Part shown: piece by piece, positions 25,294-33,278 of the stretch
How positions within the stretch are numbered: position 1 is the stretch's first letter
Layout of the letters: the number at the start of each line of letters is the position of its first letter
Source of the DNA: Tardiphaga sp051811025
GTDB lineage: Bacteria; Pseudomonadota; Alphaproteobacteria; Rhizobiales; Xanthobacteraceae
Length of the DNA stretch: 64,000 bases
Direction: 5' to 3'
Assembly: GCF_051811025.1 (NCBI RefSeq)
Contig: NZ_JBPWQE010000001.1
Span: 4,216,001-4,280,000 of the forward strand
The notes under the pieces: generated by a model
Databases searched by the model: none
Told to the model about the DNA's origin: nothing
Seen by the model: only the letters and a program-made list of their open reading frames with translations
Position numbers and translations under genes: made by a program

Positions 25294-26034
25294 TCATGAC
25301 CTGAACAGCCGCGTATACTGAGTCTCGTGACGCATGCTGGCGATGTCAGAGCGGAATGTCGCGCCGCCGAGATCCTCAAGGGACGCGGCCATGGCGCGAT
25401 GGCCTGTGGTCACGACAACTGGCTCCAGCGCTGCAAGCACGCGCTGGCTGTCGGTCTGACCGAGCGGCACCAGCCGCGCACCGGCGGAAATCCAGTTCGA
25501 GACCACAGCATGGAAAAAGCCATGCATTGTTGCCGACAACGGAACGCCATGGGCGGCGCTCACGAGTCCGACGGCAACGGGATAGACGATCGGGCTGTCG
25601 CATATCGCGATCAGCCGCTCCATCCCCTCATGCGACCAAGCGTTGCGCGCGATCTCGATGAAGGCCCTGCCCTGCGTGGTCGTCTCGAGCTGGCGTTCCC
25701 TTGATGGCACGAAGGCGCTGGCGAGCTCGGCAACCTCGCGCAATGCCTTGTCGTCGCCGTCAGATGCCGCGCGGTGCACATGCGCGAGAAACACGCCATC
25801 GCAAAACCCAGCGCCATCGGACAGCATCGCCGACAACCAGTCCCGCAGGCTGGCAGCATCGGTGATGTCGCCCGCTTCCACCGCCCATTCGATACCGCTG
25901 GAATAGGAAAACGCGCCGACAGGAAAGGCCGGCGACAGCCAGGTCATCAGCCGGTACAGCGCAGCGCCTTCGTCGGCAGACAAGGCGGGAGAGTCGTTCA
26001 GCGAACTATCGTCCGCCGGTCTATTTGTGGTCAT
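25294..26034 (-). CDS. ureF: urease accessory protein UreF
   Basis: Protein of 246 residues that bridges UreG to the urease-UreD complex. Typical segments are LYRLMTWLSPAFPVGAFSYSSGIEWAVEAGDI near the start, HAVVSNWISAGARLVPLGQTDSQR in the middle and SMRHETQYTRLFRS at the end. The ATG at 26034 overlaps the last 14 bases of ureE. The much longer open frame upstream is the methionine-rich shadow of the UreE histidine tail and is not part of the gene. Confidence 0.93.
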   Translation of the reverse strand: MTTNRPADDSSLNDSPALSADEGAALYRLMTWLSPAFPVGAFSYSSGIEWAVEAGDITDAASLRDWLSAMLSDGAGFCDGVFLAHVHRAASDGDDKALREVAELASAFVPSRERQLETTTQGRAFIEIARNAWSHEGMERLIAICDSPIVYPVAVGLVSAAHGVPLSATMHGFFHAVVSNWISAGARLVPLGQTDSQRVLAALEPVVVTTGHRAMAASLEDLGGATFRSDIASMRHETQYTRLFRS

Positions 26035-26719
26035 GAGCATGAGAGTGACGATGGTGGTCGTGCTTGCTGTCGTGATCATGATGATGATCGTGATCATGGT
26101 GATCGTGACCGCAATGCTCGTCATGGACATGCTGGTCATGGCCATGACCGGCATGACCGTGCGCGTCATGGCTGTGCGCGTCATGGCTGTGACCATGGTG
26201 GTCGTGCCCATGATCGTCGTGACTGTGTCCATGATCGTGATGGGCATGATCATGATGACCGTGATGCCCATGTGCCGCCGGCTCATGCGCAGCGGCATAG
26301 GCGCCGCCTTCGGGATCGAACGGCGCTTCGATCTCGATCACGCGCGCGCCCAGACCCTTGACCATTTCCTCGATCACATGGTCGCTGCGGATGCGCAGCC
26401 CCTTGGCCATGATCTGCGTCGGCAGATGGCGGTTACCGAGATGCCAGGCGAGCCGCACCAGATGGCCGGGATCGGTACCACGGATCTCGATCAAAGGCTC
26501 CGGCGCTGCGACCACCTCGATAAGGCGGCCGTCTTCCAGCACCAGCGCATCGCCGCCGCGCAAGGCGACGGCGTTTTCGAGATCGAGCAGGAATTCCAGT
26601 CCGCGCGTCCCCGTCATCGCCATGCGGCGACGATGACGATCGTCGAAGTCGAGGACGACGGTGTCCACCGCTGCCTCTTTCCAGTTGTATTGGCCTTTGA
26701 CCTCAGTCGCGCGGATCAT
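26021..26719 (-). CDS. ureE: urease nickel chaperone UreE with long histidine-rich tail
   Basis: Protein of 232 residues. The N-terminal peptide-binding domain and the C-terminal metal-binding domain (HLVRLAWHLGNRHLPTQI, with the conserved histidine of the metal site) cover about residues 1-145. The remaining ~85 residues consist almost only of His, Asp, Gly, Ser and Ala with about 40 histidines. UreE delivers nickel to urease, and His-rich tails store or bind extra nickel. The tail here is longer than in most UreE proteins. The 3' end overlaps ureF by 14 bases. Confidence 0.93.
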   Translation of the reverse strand: MIRATEVKGQYNWKEAAVDTVVLDFDDRHRRRMAMTGTRGLEFLLDLENAVALRGGDALVLEDGRLIEVVAAPEPLIEIRGTDPGHLVRLAWHLGNRHLPTQIMAKGLRIRSDHVIEEMVKGLGARVIEIEAPFDPEGGAYAAAHEPAAHGHHGHHDHAHHDHGHSHDDHGHDHHGHSHDAHSHDAHGHAGHGHDQHVHDEHCGHDHHDHDHHHDHDSKHDHHRHSHAHDHK

Positions 26720-26815
26720 GGAATCTCTCGTTCAGCTTTTTTGTTTGAGCATAATCTCTCGACAAACGATCTCGTTTGTCGGTGAAAACCGGTGCCCCCC
26801 TTTCGGGATCATGCT

Positions 26816-27115
26816 CTAGCGCACCACGACGTCAGCCGGGGTGATGATTTCGATCTTCGGAGGCGCGCTGAAGCATTTCACCGCGACGCGGCCGAAGGTC
26901 TTCATATGTTCCTGTGTCCGGTGCGGCACCAGCGCCTCGGCATTCTCCCATTGCTCGACGAACACCATGCGGGTCGGATCGGTGACGCTCTCGTGCAGAT
27001 CATAGGCAATGTTACCCGCTTCCTTGCGGGTCTCGGCGATGCAGGCCTTGGCAGCTTCGATCAGTTCGGCGCGGGCTTCGGGTTTCACGGACAAAGTGGC
27101 AACGACGTAGATCAA
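26816..27115 (-). CDS. antibiotic biosynthesis monooxygenase (ABM) domain protein
   Basis: Protein of 99 residues with the ABM ferredoxin-like fold: MIYVVATLSVKPEARAELIEAAKACIAETRKEAGNIAYDLHESVTDPTRMVFVEQWEN, then EHMKTFGRV. This resembles YgiN-type quinol monooxygenases. The substrate is unknown. It lies between ureC and ureE on the same strand, although it has no known link to urease, and gaps of about 290 and 96 bases surround it. Confidence 0.8.
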   Translation of the reverse strand: MIYVVATLSVKPEARAELIEAAKACIAETRKEAGNIAYDLHESVTDPTRMVFVEQWENAEALVPHRTQEHMKTFGRVAVKCFSAPPKIEIITPADVVVR

Positions 27116-27199
27116 GGGGAGTCCTCCCGGTTTGTTGTTATGGCTAAGGATGCCGGGACGGACATTAGGGCGTTATGATGCGAGATTGAAGGGCTCTTT

Positions 27200-27395
27200 C
27201 TTCTCCCTCCCCGGAGCGAAGCGACTGGGGAGGGTGGCACAACTGCGAGCGTTCAGCGAGCATCGTGACGGGTGGGGTAGTGCCACAAACGCTGTCCTCA
27301 CGTGGGGCACCCCACCCCCGCCTATCGGCGGACCCATGGCGGACGAATTCGTCCGCCAGACCCCACTGCGCAGCTACGCTGCTTGGGGGAGGGAG
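27200..27395. repeat. degenerate palindromic intergenic repeats
   Basis: The gap between ureC and the ABM gene holds GC-rich imperfect inverted repeats (CTCCCTCCCC...GGGGAGGGT at the left, GGGGCACCCCACCCC and TGGCGGACGAATTCGTCCGCCA further right). They resemble the REP-like repeats near 29.1, 29.5 and 34.5 kb. No gene is supported here. Confidence 0.55.
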
Positions 27396-27405
27396 ACCAT
27401 TCACC

Positions 27406-29118
27406 TCAATACATGAAGTACCTCTGCGCCATCGGTAGCACTTCCGCCGGCTCGCAGGTCAAAAGCTCGCCATCCGCCCTCACCTCATAGGTCTCTGAAT
27501 CCACCTCGATCTTCGGCGTCGCGCCGTTGTGGATCATGCTCTTCTTCGAGATGCCGTCGCGGACATTCTCAACCGCATAGAGCGATTTCTGGATGCCGAG
27601 CTTCTTGGCGAGACCGCCGGCCACCGCCGCCCCCGATGTGAACACCACCGACGACTGCGTCAGCGCGCGACCGAAGGCGCCGAACATCGGCTGGTAGTGC
27701 ACAGGCTGCGGCGTGGGAATGGACGCGTTGGGATCGCCCATCGGCGCCGCCACGATCGAGCCGCCCTTGATGACGAGATCAGGTTTGACGCCAAAGAACG
27801 CCGGCGACCACAACACCAGGTCCGCCATCTTACCTTTCTCCACCGAGCCGATCAGCTTCGAGACGCCATGAGCGATGGCGGGGTTGATGGTGTATTTCGC
27901 GATGTAGCGCTTGACGCGGAAATTGTCGTTGTTGCCCTTGTCTTCCTTCAGCGAGCCGCGCTGCTTCTTCATCTTGTCGGCGGTCTGCCATGTCCGGATG
28001 ATCACTTCGCCGAGCCGGCCCATGGCCTGACTGTCCGACGACATCATCGAGAGCGCGCCGAGATCGTGCAGGATGTCTTCGGCGGCGATCGTCTCCTTGC
28101 GGATGCGGCTTTCGGCAAACGCAAGATCTTCCGCAATCGACGGATCGAGATGGTGGCACACCATCAGCATGTCCAGATGCTCATCTATGGTATTGCGCGT
28201 GAACGGCCGGGTCGGATTGGTCGACGACGGCAGCACGTTCTTGAGGCCTGCGACCTTGATGATATCAGGTGCGTGACCGCCACCGGCACCTTCGGTGTGG
28301 AAGGCGTGGATGGTGCGGCCCTTGAAGGCCTTGATCGTGTCCTCGACAAAACCCGACTCGTTCAGCGTGTCGGAATGCAGCATCACCTGCACGTCGTAGT
28401 CATCGGCGACGCTGAGGCAGTTGTCGATCGCGGCGGGCGTGGTGCCCCAGTCCTCGTGCAGCTTCAGCGCACAGGCGCCGGCATTGATCATTTCCACCAG
28501 CGGCGCGGGCTTCGAGGCATTGCCCTTGCCGGAAATGCCGAGATTGACCGGGAACGCATCGAAGGACTGGATCATCCGCGCGATGTGCCATGGGCCTGGC
28601 GTACAGGTCGTCGCAAAGGTGCCGTGCGACGGCCCCGTGCCGCCCCCGAGCATCGAGGTGACGCCTGACATCAGCGCGTGCTCGATCTGCTGCGGGCAGA
28701 TGAAATGGATATGGCTGTCGAAGCCGCCGGCGGTGAGGATTTTTCCTTCACCCGCGATGACATCGGTGCCCGGACCGACATTGATGGTCACGCCCGGCTG
28801 GATATCGGGATTACCGGCCTTGCCGATGGCATGGACCATGCCGCCCTTGAGCGCGACGTCGGCCTTCACGATGCCCCAGTGATCGACGATCAGCACGTTG
28901 GTGATGACGGTGTCGACGGCGCCCTGCGCGCGTGTCGCCTGCGACTGCCCCATGCCGTCGCGGATCACCTTGCCACCGCCAAACTTCACCTCCTCGCCAT
29001 AGACGGTGAAATCCTTCTCCACCTCGATGATCAGATCGGTGTCGGCGAGCCGCACGCGATCGCCGATGGTCGGGCCGAACATGTCGGCATAGACGGAGCG
29101 TTTGATTTTCACGGACAT
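27406..29118 (-). CDS. ureC: urease alpha subunit UreC
   Basis: Catalytic subunit of 570 residues that hydrolyses urea to ammonia and carbamate. Active-site parts are visible: HIHFICPQQ (two nickel-ligand His), ALKLHEDWG (lysine that becomes carbamylated), MLHSDTLNESGF and IHAFHTEGAGGGHAPDI (nickel and substrate His), MVCHHLDPSIAEDLAFAESRIR (mobile-flap His), SMMSSDSQAMGR (nickel-ligand Asp). Length is normal. I chose the ATG at 29118; the frame extends upstream into a repeat. Confidence 0.97.
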   Translation of the reverse strand: MSVKIKRSVYADMFGPTIGDRVRLADTDLIIEVEKDFTVYGEEVKFGGGKVIRDGMGQSQATRAQGAVDTVITNVLIVDHWGIVKADVALKGGMVHAIGKAGNPDIQPGVTINVGPGTDVIAGEGKILTAGGFDSHIHFICPQQIEHALMSGVTSMLGGGTGPSHGTFATTCTPGPWHIARMIQSFDAFPVNLGISGKGNASKPAPLVEMINAGACALKLHEDWGTTPAAIDNCLSVADDYDVQVMLHSDTLNESGFVEDTIKAFKGRTIHAFHTEGAGGGHAPDIIKVAGLKNVLPSSTNPTRPFTRNTIDEHLDMLMVCHHLDPSIAEDLAFAESRIRKETIAAEDILHDLGALSMMSSDSQAMGRLGEVIIRTWQTADKMKKQRGSLKEDKGNNDNFRVKRYIAKYTINPAIAHGVSKLIGSVEKGKMADLVLWSPAFFGVKPDLVIKGGSIVAAPMGDPNASIPTPQPVHYQPMFGAFGRALTQSSVVFTSGAAVAGGLAKKLGIQKSLYAVENVRDGISKKSMIHNGATPKIEVDSETYEVRADGELLTCEPAEVLPMAQRYFMY

Positions 29119-29543
29119 GTTTTCGCTCCATTGGCCGGAGTGTTCCCTCCCCCCTTGCGGGGGAGGGTCAGGGAGGGGGGTGTGCCACAAGTCGCGGCCT
29201 CGCCGATCACGAGGGCAACACCTTCGAGATTCTTGATGACGTCGTCATTGCTGAAACGAAGGACGCGATAGCCGCGCGCGGCAAACCAAGCATCGCGGCG
29301 CGCGTCGTGCGCAATGCGCTCCACAAAATCATGGCTTTCACCATCGACTTCGACAATGAGCTTGCTCGCATGGGAAACGAAATCAGCAATGTAAACACCC
29401 ATCGGGGCTTGTCGACGAAAACCCAAATTTGCCAGACGATGTGCCTTTAGCTGTCGCCACAGCAAGGTCTCGGCGCGAGTCATTACGCGCCGCAGTTCCT
29501 TGGCGCGACCGCGCTGAAACTCGCCGACCTCGTTGTGTGGCAT
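29109..29543 (-). CDS. DUF559 protein (Vsr-like endonuclease fold) between inverted repeats
   Basis: Protein of about 144 residues with the DUF559 pattern: RRVMTRAETLLWRQLKAHRLANLGFRRQAPMGVYIADFVSHASKLIVEVDGESHDF, then RDAWFAARGYRVLRFSNDDVIKNLEGV. The ADF and EVDGESH segments match the catalytic Asp and Glu of the restriction-like fold. Substrate unknown. The start is placed at the ATG at 29543, just inside one repeat copy (29535-29584). The C-terminus translates an inverted copy (29142-29187) and overlaps the ureC start. It splits the usual ureB-ureC pair. Confidence 0.75.
   Translation of the reverse strand: MPHNEVGEFQRGRAKELRRVMTRAETLLWRQLKAHRLANLGFRRQAPMGVYIADFVSHASKLIVEVDGESHDFVERIAHDARRDAWFAARGYRVLRFSNDDVIKNLEGVALVIGEAATCGTPPSLTLPRKGGGNTPANGAKTCP
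29142..29187 (+). repeat. REP-like GC-rich palindromic repeat, left copy
   Basis: The core TCCCTCCCCCCTTGCGGGGG is followed by GAGGGTCAGGGAGGGG. The reverse complement recurs at 29535-29584 with few changes. The two copies flank the DUF559 gene as inverted repeats. Confidence 0.8.
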
Positions 29544-29584
29544 ACCCCCCTCCCCGACCCTCCCCCGCAAGGGGGGAGGGAGCA
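29535..29584 (-). repeat. REP-like GC-rich palindromic repeat, right copy (inverted)
   Basis: Inverted copy of 29142-29187: ACCCCCCTCCCCGACCCTCC then CCCGCAAGGGGGGAGGGAGC. It covers the probable start region of the DUF559 gene. Confidence 0.8.
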
Positions 29585-29757
29585 CTACGGCCGTCACATT
29601 CCCAACAATCACAACTTCACCATTACGTCGCTGCGGAATCCATAGACGGTACGCTTGCCTGCGCCTTCGTTCATTGACGGCGTGGCCCGCGACTTCCATA
29701 GCTTCGCGCACCCCAACAAGGCGCGCGGCGTCGGGATCTGAGACGGAGACCGATATC

Positions 29758-30087
29758 GTGAGATGGAAGAACGTCTATCCATTTGCTGCGGCGTGCCTGC
29801 TGTTCGCGCTGACGTTCTGGCTATACCTGACCCGCGTCATGTGGCTCGGATTTCCGGATGGCTTCATTGCCGAACTGGACGCTGCCGAGGCGATCCTTGT
29901 CACCTGGTTCAACTGGTTCAGCATCGCTCTGGGCATCTGGTTCGTGATCCTTGGCGTCCGATCGTTCCGCAGCGATATCGGACGTTGGTCATTGTATAGC
30001 TGTCTTCTGTTCGTCTCGGTCGTCCTGATATCGCTGGCCATCGATCGATACTTCCGCTCGTTCATGATGGACAGCGCCGGCGGCTAG
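29758..30087 (+). CDS. small membrane protein, opposite strand inside the urease cluster
   Basis: Protein of 109 residues with three hydrophobic segments (about 8-26, 47-66 and 77-96; sequences around FAAACLLFALTFWLYL, WFSIALGIWFVILGV and SCLLFVSVVLISLAI). Start at the GTG 29758, eight bases after GGAG. It ends four bases from the 3' end of ureB and points against it, so urease transcripts must run across it in antisense to reach ureC, unless ureC has its own promoter. I do not recognise the family. Confidence 0.55.
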   Translation: MRWKNVYPFAAACLLFALTFWLYLTRVMWLGFPDGFIAELDAAEAILVTWFNWFSIALGIWFVILGVRSFRSDIGRWSLYSCLLFVSVVLISLAIDRYFRSFMMDSAGG

Positions 30088-30091
30088 GCGC

Positions 30092-30409
30092 TCAGAGCTT
30101 CCCCATCACGTCGCCGCGGAAACCATAGATCGTGCGTTTGCCGGCGAGTTCGACCAGCTGCACATCGCGGCTCTGGCCGGGCTCGAAGCGGACCGCCGTG
30201 CCGGCAGCGATATCGAGCCGCATGCCGCGGGCCTTCTTGCGGTCGAATTTCAGCGCCGGATTGGTTTCAAAAAAGTGGTAGTGCGAACCGACCTGGATCG
30301 GCCGGTCGCCGGAATTCGCCACAGTCAATGTCACGGTCTTGCGGCCGGCATTGAGCTCGATCTCGCCGTCCTGGATGAAGAGTTCGCCGGGGATCATGTG
30401 AGGCCTCAA
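30092..30409 (-). CDS. ureB: urease beta subunit UreB
   Basis: Structural subunit of 105 residues. It shows IPGELFIQDGEIELNAGRKTVTLTVANSGDRPIQVGSHYHFFETNPALKFDRKKARGMRLDIAAGTAVRFEPGQSRDVQLVELAGKRTIYGFRG, the full standard pattern of the family. Its start overlaps the ureA stop by four bases. In most relatives ureC follows directly; here about 970 bp with two other genes intervene. Confidence 0.96.
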   Translation of the reverse strand: MRPHMIPGELFIQDGEIELNAGRKTVTLTVANSGDRPIQVGSHYHFFETNPALKFDRKKARGMRLDIAAGTAVRFEPGQSRDVQLVELAGKRTIYGFRGDVMGKL

Positions 30410-30708
30410 CGAATGGGTTCATGGACAGTGACAAGCTTGGTCCCGTCGGGGAACGTCGCTTCCACCTGAATGTCGTGGATCATCTCGGCGATGCCGTCCA
30501 TGCATTGCGCGCGGGTGATGACCTCGGCGCCGGATTTCATCAGCTCGGCAACGGTACGGCCGTCGCGCGCGCCCTCGACGATGAAATCGGAGATGATGGC
30601 GATGGCCTCGGGATGGTTGAGCTTGACGCCGCGCTCCAGCCGGCGGCGCGCCACGATGGCGGCCATCGAGATCAGGAGCTTGTCTTTTTCGCGGGGGGAG
30701 AGATTCAT
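30406..30708 (-). CDS. ureA: urease gamma subunit UreA
   Basis: Structural subunit of 100 residues with the normal pattern: MNLSPREKDKLLISMAAIVARRRLERGVKLNHPEAIAIISDFIVEGARDGRTVAELM, then DGIAEMIHDIQVEATFPDGTKLVTVHEPI. It starts 18 bases after ureD and overlaps ureB by four bases. Confidence 0.96.
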   Translation of the reverse strand: MNLSPREKDKLLISMAAIVARRRLERGVKLNHPEAIAIISDFIVEGARDGRTVAELMKSGAEVITRAQCMDGIAEMIHDIQVEATFPDGTKLVTVHEPIR

Positions 30709-30726
30709 CGGCAGGTCTCTGTAAGT

Positions 30727-31563
30727 TTAGTTCAACCACATGCGCGGCAGCATCGCGCCCGATCGTCCAAGCACTGCCATCATATCGGCGCGCAGCTTCG
30801 CCGCATCTTGTGCACAGAAGCGGGCCATTGCAAAGCCGTTCCAGCAGGAGATACCAACTTCGCCGCCGGCACCATCCGTGGCTTCGCGTAGCCGCTCAAT
30901 GAGCGCCTCGTCGCCGGGCACGATCAGCGCCGTACCAATGGCCACGGCGCCATGTCCGATGGCCGGTCTGGCTAGTTTCGCGGCGATATCGCCATCCAGC
31001 CGCACGTTCTCCGCGAACACCAGCCTGCCGCCGCGACGCAGGCGCCAGCGGTCGACGAAAGACCCCGTCTGCATCACCTCGCCCATCGCTGCACGACCGA
31101 ACACGACGATCTCGCAGAGCAGCAGCGTCGCGCGATCGGCCAGATCGATATCGATGTGCCTGACGGTTCGGGCCTGATCGAACAGGATGGTTTCCTGCGG
31201 CAGCCAGGACAGATGCGCGCCGGCCTCGGCCTTCAGCGCGATGTTGATTTCGGCGGCGGGACCATGCGAGCGGTAGACCTTCTCGGCGGCTGCCGTGGTC
31301 ACAGTCAGGCTGGTGCCCTCGCCTGCCGCGATATCGATATCGAAACGGTCGCCGCCTGCCGCACCGCCGGCAGTGTTGACGAACATCGCGGAGAGGCCGC
31401 CGTCTTCGGGAGACGGGAAGCGCACGCGCAGCGAGCCGGATTCATGCAGCTGGCGGCGGCGCGTCTTGCCCTCCACCAGATGCACGTCGAACGCCACCGC
31501 GCCGCGGGCACGATTAGCGGCGAAGATCGCCGATGGCGACAATGTCGTCTTGTCAGCCTGCAT
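30727..31563 (-). CDS. ureD: urease accessory protein UreD
   Basis: Protein of 278 residues (UreD/UreH family) that binds apo-urease and helps nickel transfer. Typical segments are GAVAFDVHLVEGKTRRRQLHESGSLRVRFP, MFVNTAGGAAGGDRFDIDIAAGEGTSLTVTTAAAEKVYRS, LSWLPQETILFDQARTVRHIDIDLA and DRWRLRRGGRLVFAENVRLDG. It is the first gene of the ure part and follows urtE after 25 bases, so urt and ure genes are probably one transcription unit in part. Confidence 0.94.
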   Translation of the reverse strand: MQADKTTLSPSAIFAANRARGAVAFDVHLVEGKTRRRQLHESGSLRVRFPSPEDGGLSAMFVNTAGGAAGGDRFDIDIAAGEGTSLTVTTAAAEKVYRSHGPAAEINIALKAEAGAHLSWLPQETILFDQARTVRHIDIDLADRATLLLCEIVVFGRAAMGEVMQTGSFVDRWRLRRGGRLVFAENVRLDGDIAAKLARPAIGHGAVAIGTALIVPGDEALIERLREATDGAGGEVGISCWNGFAMARFCAQDAAKLRADMMAVLGRSGAMLPRMWLN

Positions 31564-31588
31564 GCGCTCCCCGACTTTGAACCCAGCC

Positions 31589-32284
31589 CTACAGCGCCAT
31601 CTGGCGGCTGATCTCGGCGGGATCGAGCGTGCTGCGGTCGCAGGTGTATTTCACCGCGCCGCGGTCCATCACGGCGAAGTTGTCGCCGAGTTCGCAGGCA
31701 AAGTCGAGATACTGTTCCACCAGCACGATGGCGATATTGCCGAGCGAGCGCAGATAGGAAATCGCGCGGCCGATATCCTTGATGATCGAGGGCTGGATGC
31801 CTTCGGTTGGCTCATCCAGCAGCAGGAGTTTCGGTCGCATCACCAGCGCGCGACCGATGGCGAGCTGCTGCTGCTGCCCACCGGACAGATCGCCGCCGCG
31901 CCGGCCGAGCATCGAATTCAGCACCGGAAACAGCGAGAACACATCGTCAGGAATATTGCGGTCGGCGCGCTTCAGCGGCGCATAGCCGGTCTTGAGGTTT
32001 TCCTCCACCGTGAGCAGCGGAAAGATCTCACGGCCCTGCGGTACGAAAGAGATGCCGCGCCGCGCCCGCTCGAACGGCTTCAGCGTCGAGATGTCCTGCC
32101 CGTCAAACGTAATCGAACCTGACGAGATCGCCTGCTGACCGACCATGGCGCGCAGCAGCGAGGTCTTGCCGACACCATTACGGCCGAGGACACAGGTCAC
32201 CTTGCCGGGCTCCGCCGAGACAGTGACGCCGCGCAGCGCCTGGGCTGCGCCGTAATAGAGGCTGATATTATCGACTTTCAGCAT
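31589..32284 (-). CDS. urtE: urea ABC transporter ATP-binding protein UrtE
   Basis: ATPase of 231 residues of the LivF type. Walker A is GRNGVGKTSLLRA, the signature is LSGGQQQQLAIGRAL, Walker B is LLLLDEPTEGIQP and the H-loop is in VEQYLDF. With UrtD it drives urea import through UrtBC. Location next to urease and the intact urt gene set makes urea rather than branched-chain amino acids the likely substrate. Confidence 0.92.
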   Translation of the reverse strand: MLKVDNISLYYGAAQALRGVTVSAEPGKVTCVLGRNGVGKTSLLRAMVGQQAISSGSITFDGQDISTLKPFERARRGISFVPQGREIFPLLTVEENLKTGYAPLKRADRNIPDDVFSLFPVLNSMLGRRGGDLSGGQQQQLAIGRALVMRPKLLLLDEPTEGIQPSIIKDIGRAISYLRSLGNIAIVLVEQYLDFACELGDNFAVMDRGAVKYTCDRSTLDPAEISRQMAL

Positions 32285-32316
32285 GATGATGCCTCGGATA
32301 CTTGCATTCCAGCTCC

Positions 32317-32400
32317 GTCATGGCCGGGCCTGTCCCGGCCATCCACGCCTTGGCTACAAGAAAGAAAGACGTGGATGCCCGGGACAAGCCCGGGCATGAC
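32317..32400. repeat. long inverted-repeat element between urtD and urtE
   Basis: The arms 32317-32347 and 32370-32400 pair over about 31 bases with few mismatches (GTCATGGCCGGGC... and ...GCCCGGGCATGAC) around a 22-base A-rich loop. Elements of this GTCAT...ATGAC type are scattered between genes in Bradyrhizobium and relatives. In the transcript it would form a strong hairpin within the urt operon. Confidence 0.8.
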
Positions 32401-32426
32401 GGCGTGTGTGGAAAGGCCAAATATCA

Positions 32427-33278
32427 TCACCGCCCCAGATATACTTCGACCACGCGGTCATTGGTCGACACATCGTCGATGGTGCCTTCGGCCAGCACGG
32501 TGCCTTCATGCAGACATGTCACCTTGACGCCAAGCTCGCGTACGAAGGTCATGTCGTGCTCGACCACCATGACGGTCTTGTTATCGCGGTTGATCGCCTT
32601 CAGCAGTTCGGCGGTCTGGTGCGTTTCCACATCGGTCATGCCCGCCACCGGCTCGTCGACCAGCAGCAGCTTCGGATCCTGCGCCAGCAACATACCGATT
32701 TCGAGCCACTGCTTCTGGCCATGCGAGAGATTGCCGGCGAGGCGATCGCGGGAGTCCGTGAGGCGAATAGTCTCAAGCACCTTGTCGATGCTCTCGGCTT
32801 CGGCACGATTGCTGCGCCAGAACAGCGTACCGCGCACGGAGTGATCGACATTCAGCGCCAGCAGGAGATTGTCGTAAATCGTCTGGCTCTCGAACACTGT
32901 CGGCTTCTGGAATTTGCGGCCGATGCCGAGCTCGGCGATCTTGGTCTCGTCCAGCAGCGTGAGATCATGGGTGCCGTCAAAATAGACATCGCCCTCATCC
33001 GGCTTGGTCTTGCCGGTGATGATGTCCATCATCGTGGTCTTGCCGGCGCCGTTCGGGCCGATGATGGCGCGCATCTCGCCGGGCGCCAGCACCATCGACA
33101 GATTGTTGATGGCATGGAAGCCGTCGAACGAGACGTGGACGCCGTCGAGATAGAGCTGCGCCGAGGTGATGCGCTTCTGCCGGGCTTCCGCCTCGCGTGC
33201 CGCGACCACTGGATCAATAATAGCGGGCGCGTGGGAGGCCGGCGTTGCCGGGGCTGGCGTTTCGATCACAGTCATCAC
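32427..33278 (-). CDS. urtD: urea ABC transporter ATP-binding protein UrtD
   Basis: ATPase of 283 residues of the LivG type. Walker A is GPNGAGKTTMMDII, the signature is LSHGQKQWLEIGMLL (the SHGQ variant typical of UrtD), Walker B is LLLVDEPVAGMTD and the H-loop is in VVEHDM. A 35-residue Ala/Pro-rich N-terminal extension is present. The start overlaps the end of urtC by four bases (ATGA). Confidence 0.93.
   Translation of the reverse strand: MMTVIETPAPATPASHAPAIIDPVVAAREAEARQKRITSAQLYLDGVHVSFDGFHAINNLSMVLAPGEMRAIIGPNGAGKTTMMDIITGKTKPDEGDVYFDGTHDLTLLDETKIAELGIGRKFQKPTVFESQTIYDNLLLALNVDHSVRGTLFWRSNRAEAESIDKVLETIRLTDSRDRLAGNLSHGQKQWLEIGMLLAQDPKLLLVDEPVAGMTDVETHQTAELLKAINRDNKTVMVVEHDMTFVRELGVKVTCLHEGTVLAEGTIDDVSTNDRVVEVYLGR

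Noticed and set aside
26027..26785. Met/Val-rich frames over the ureE tail on both strands
   Set aside because: They are frame shadows of the histidine-rich repeats (CAT/ATG exchange) and not separate genes.
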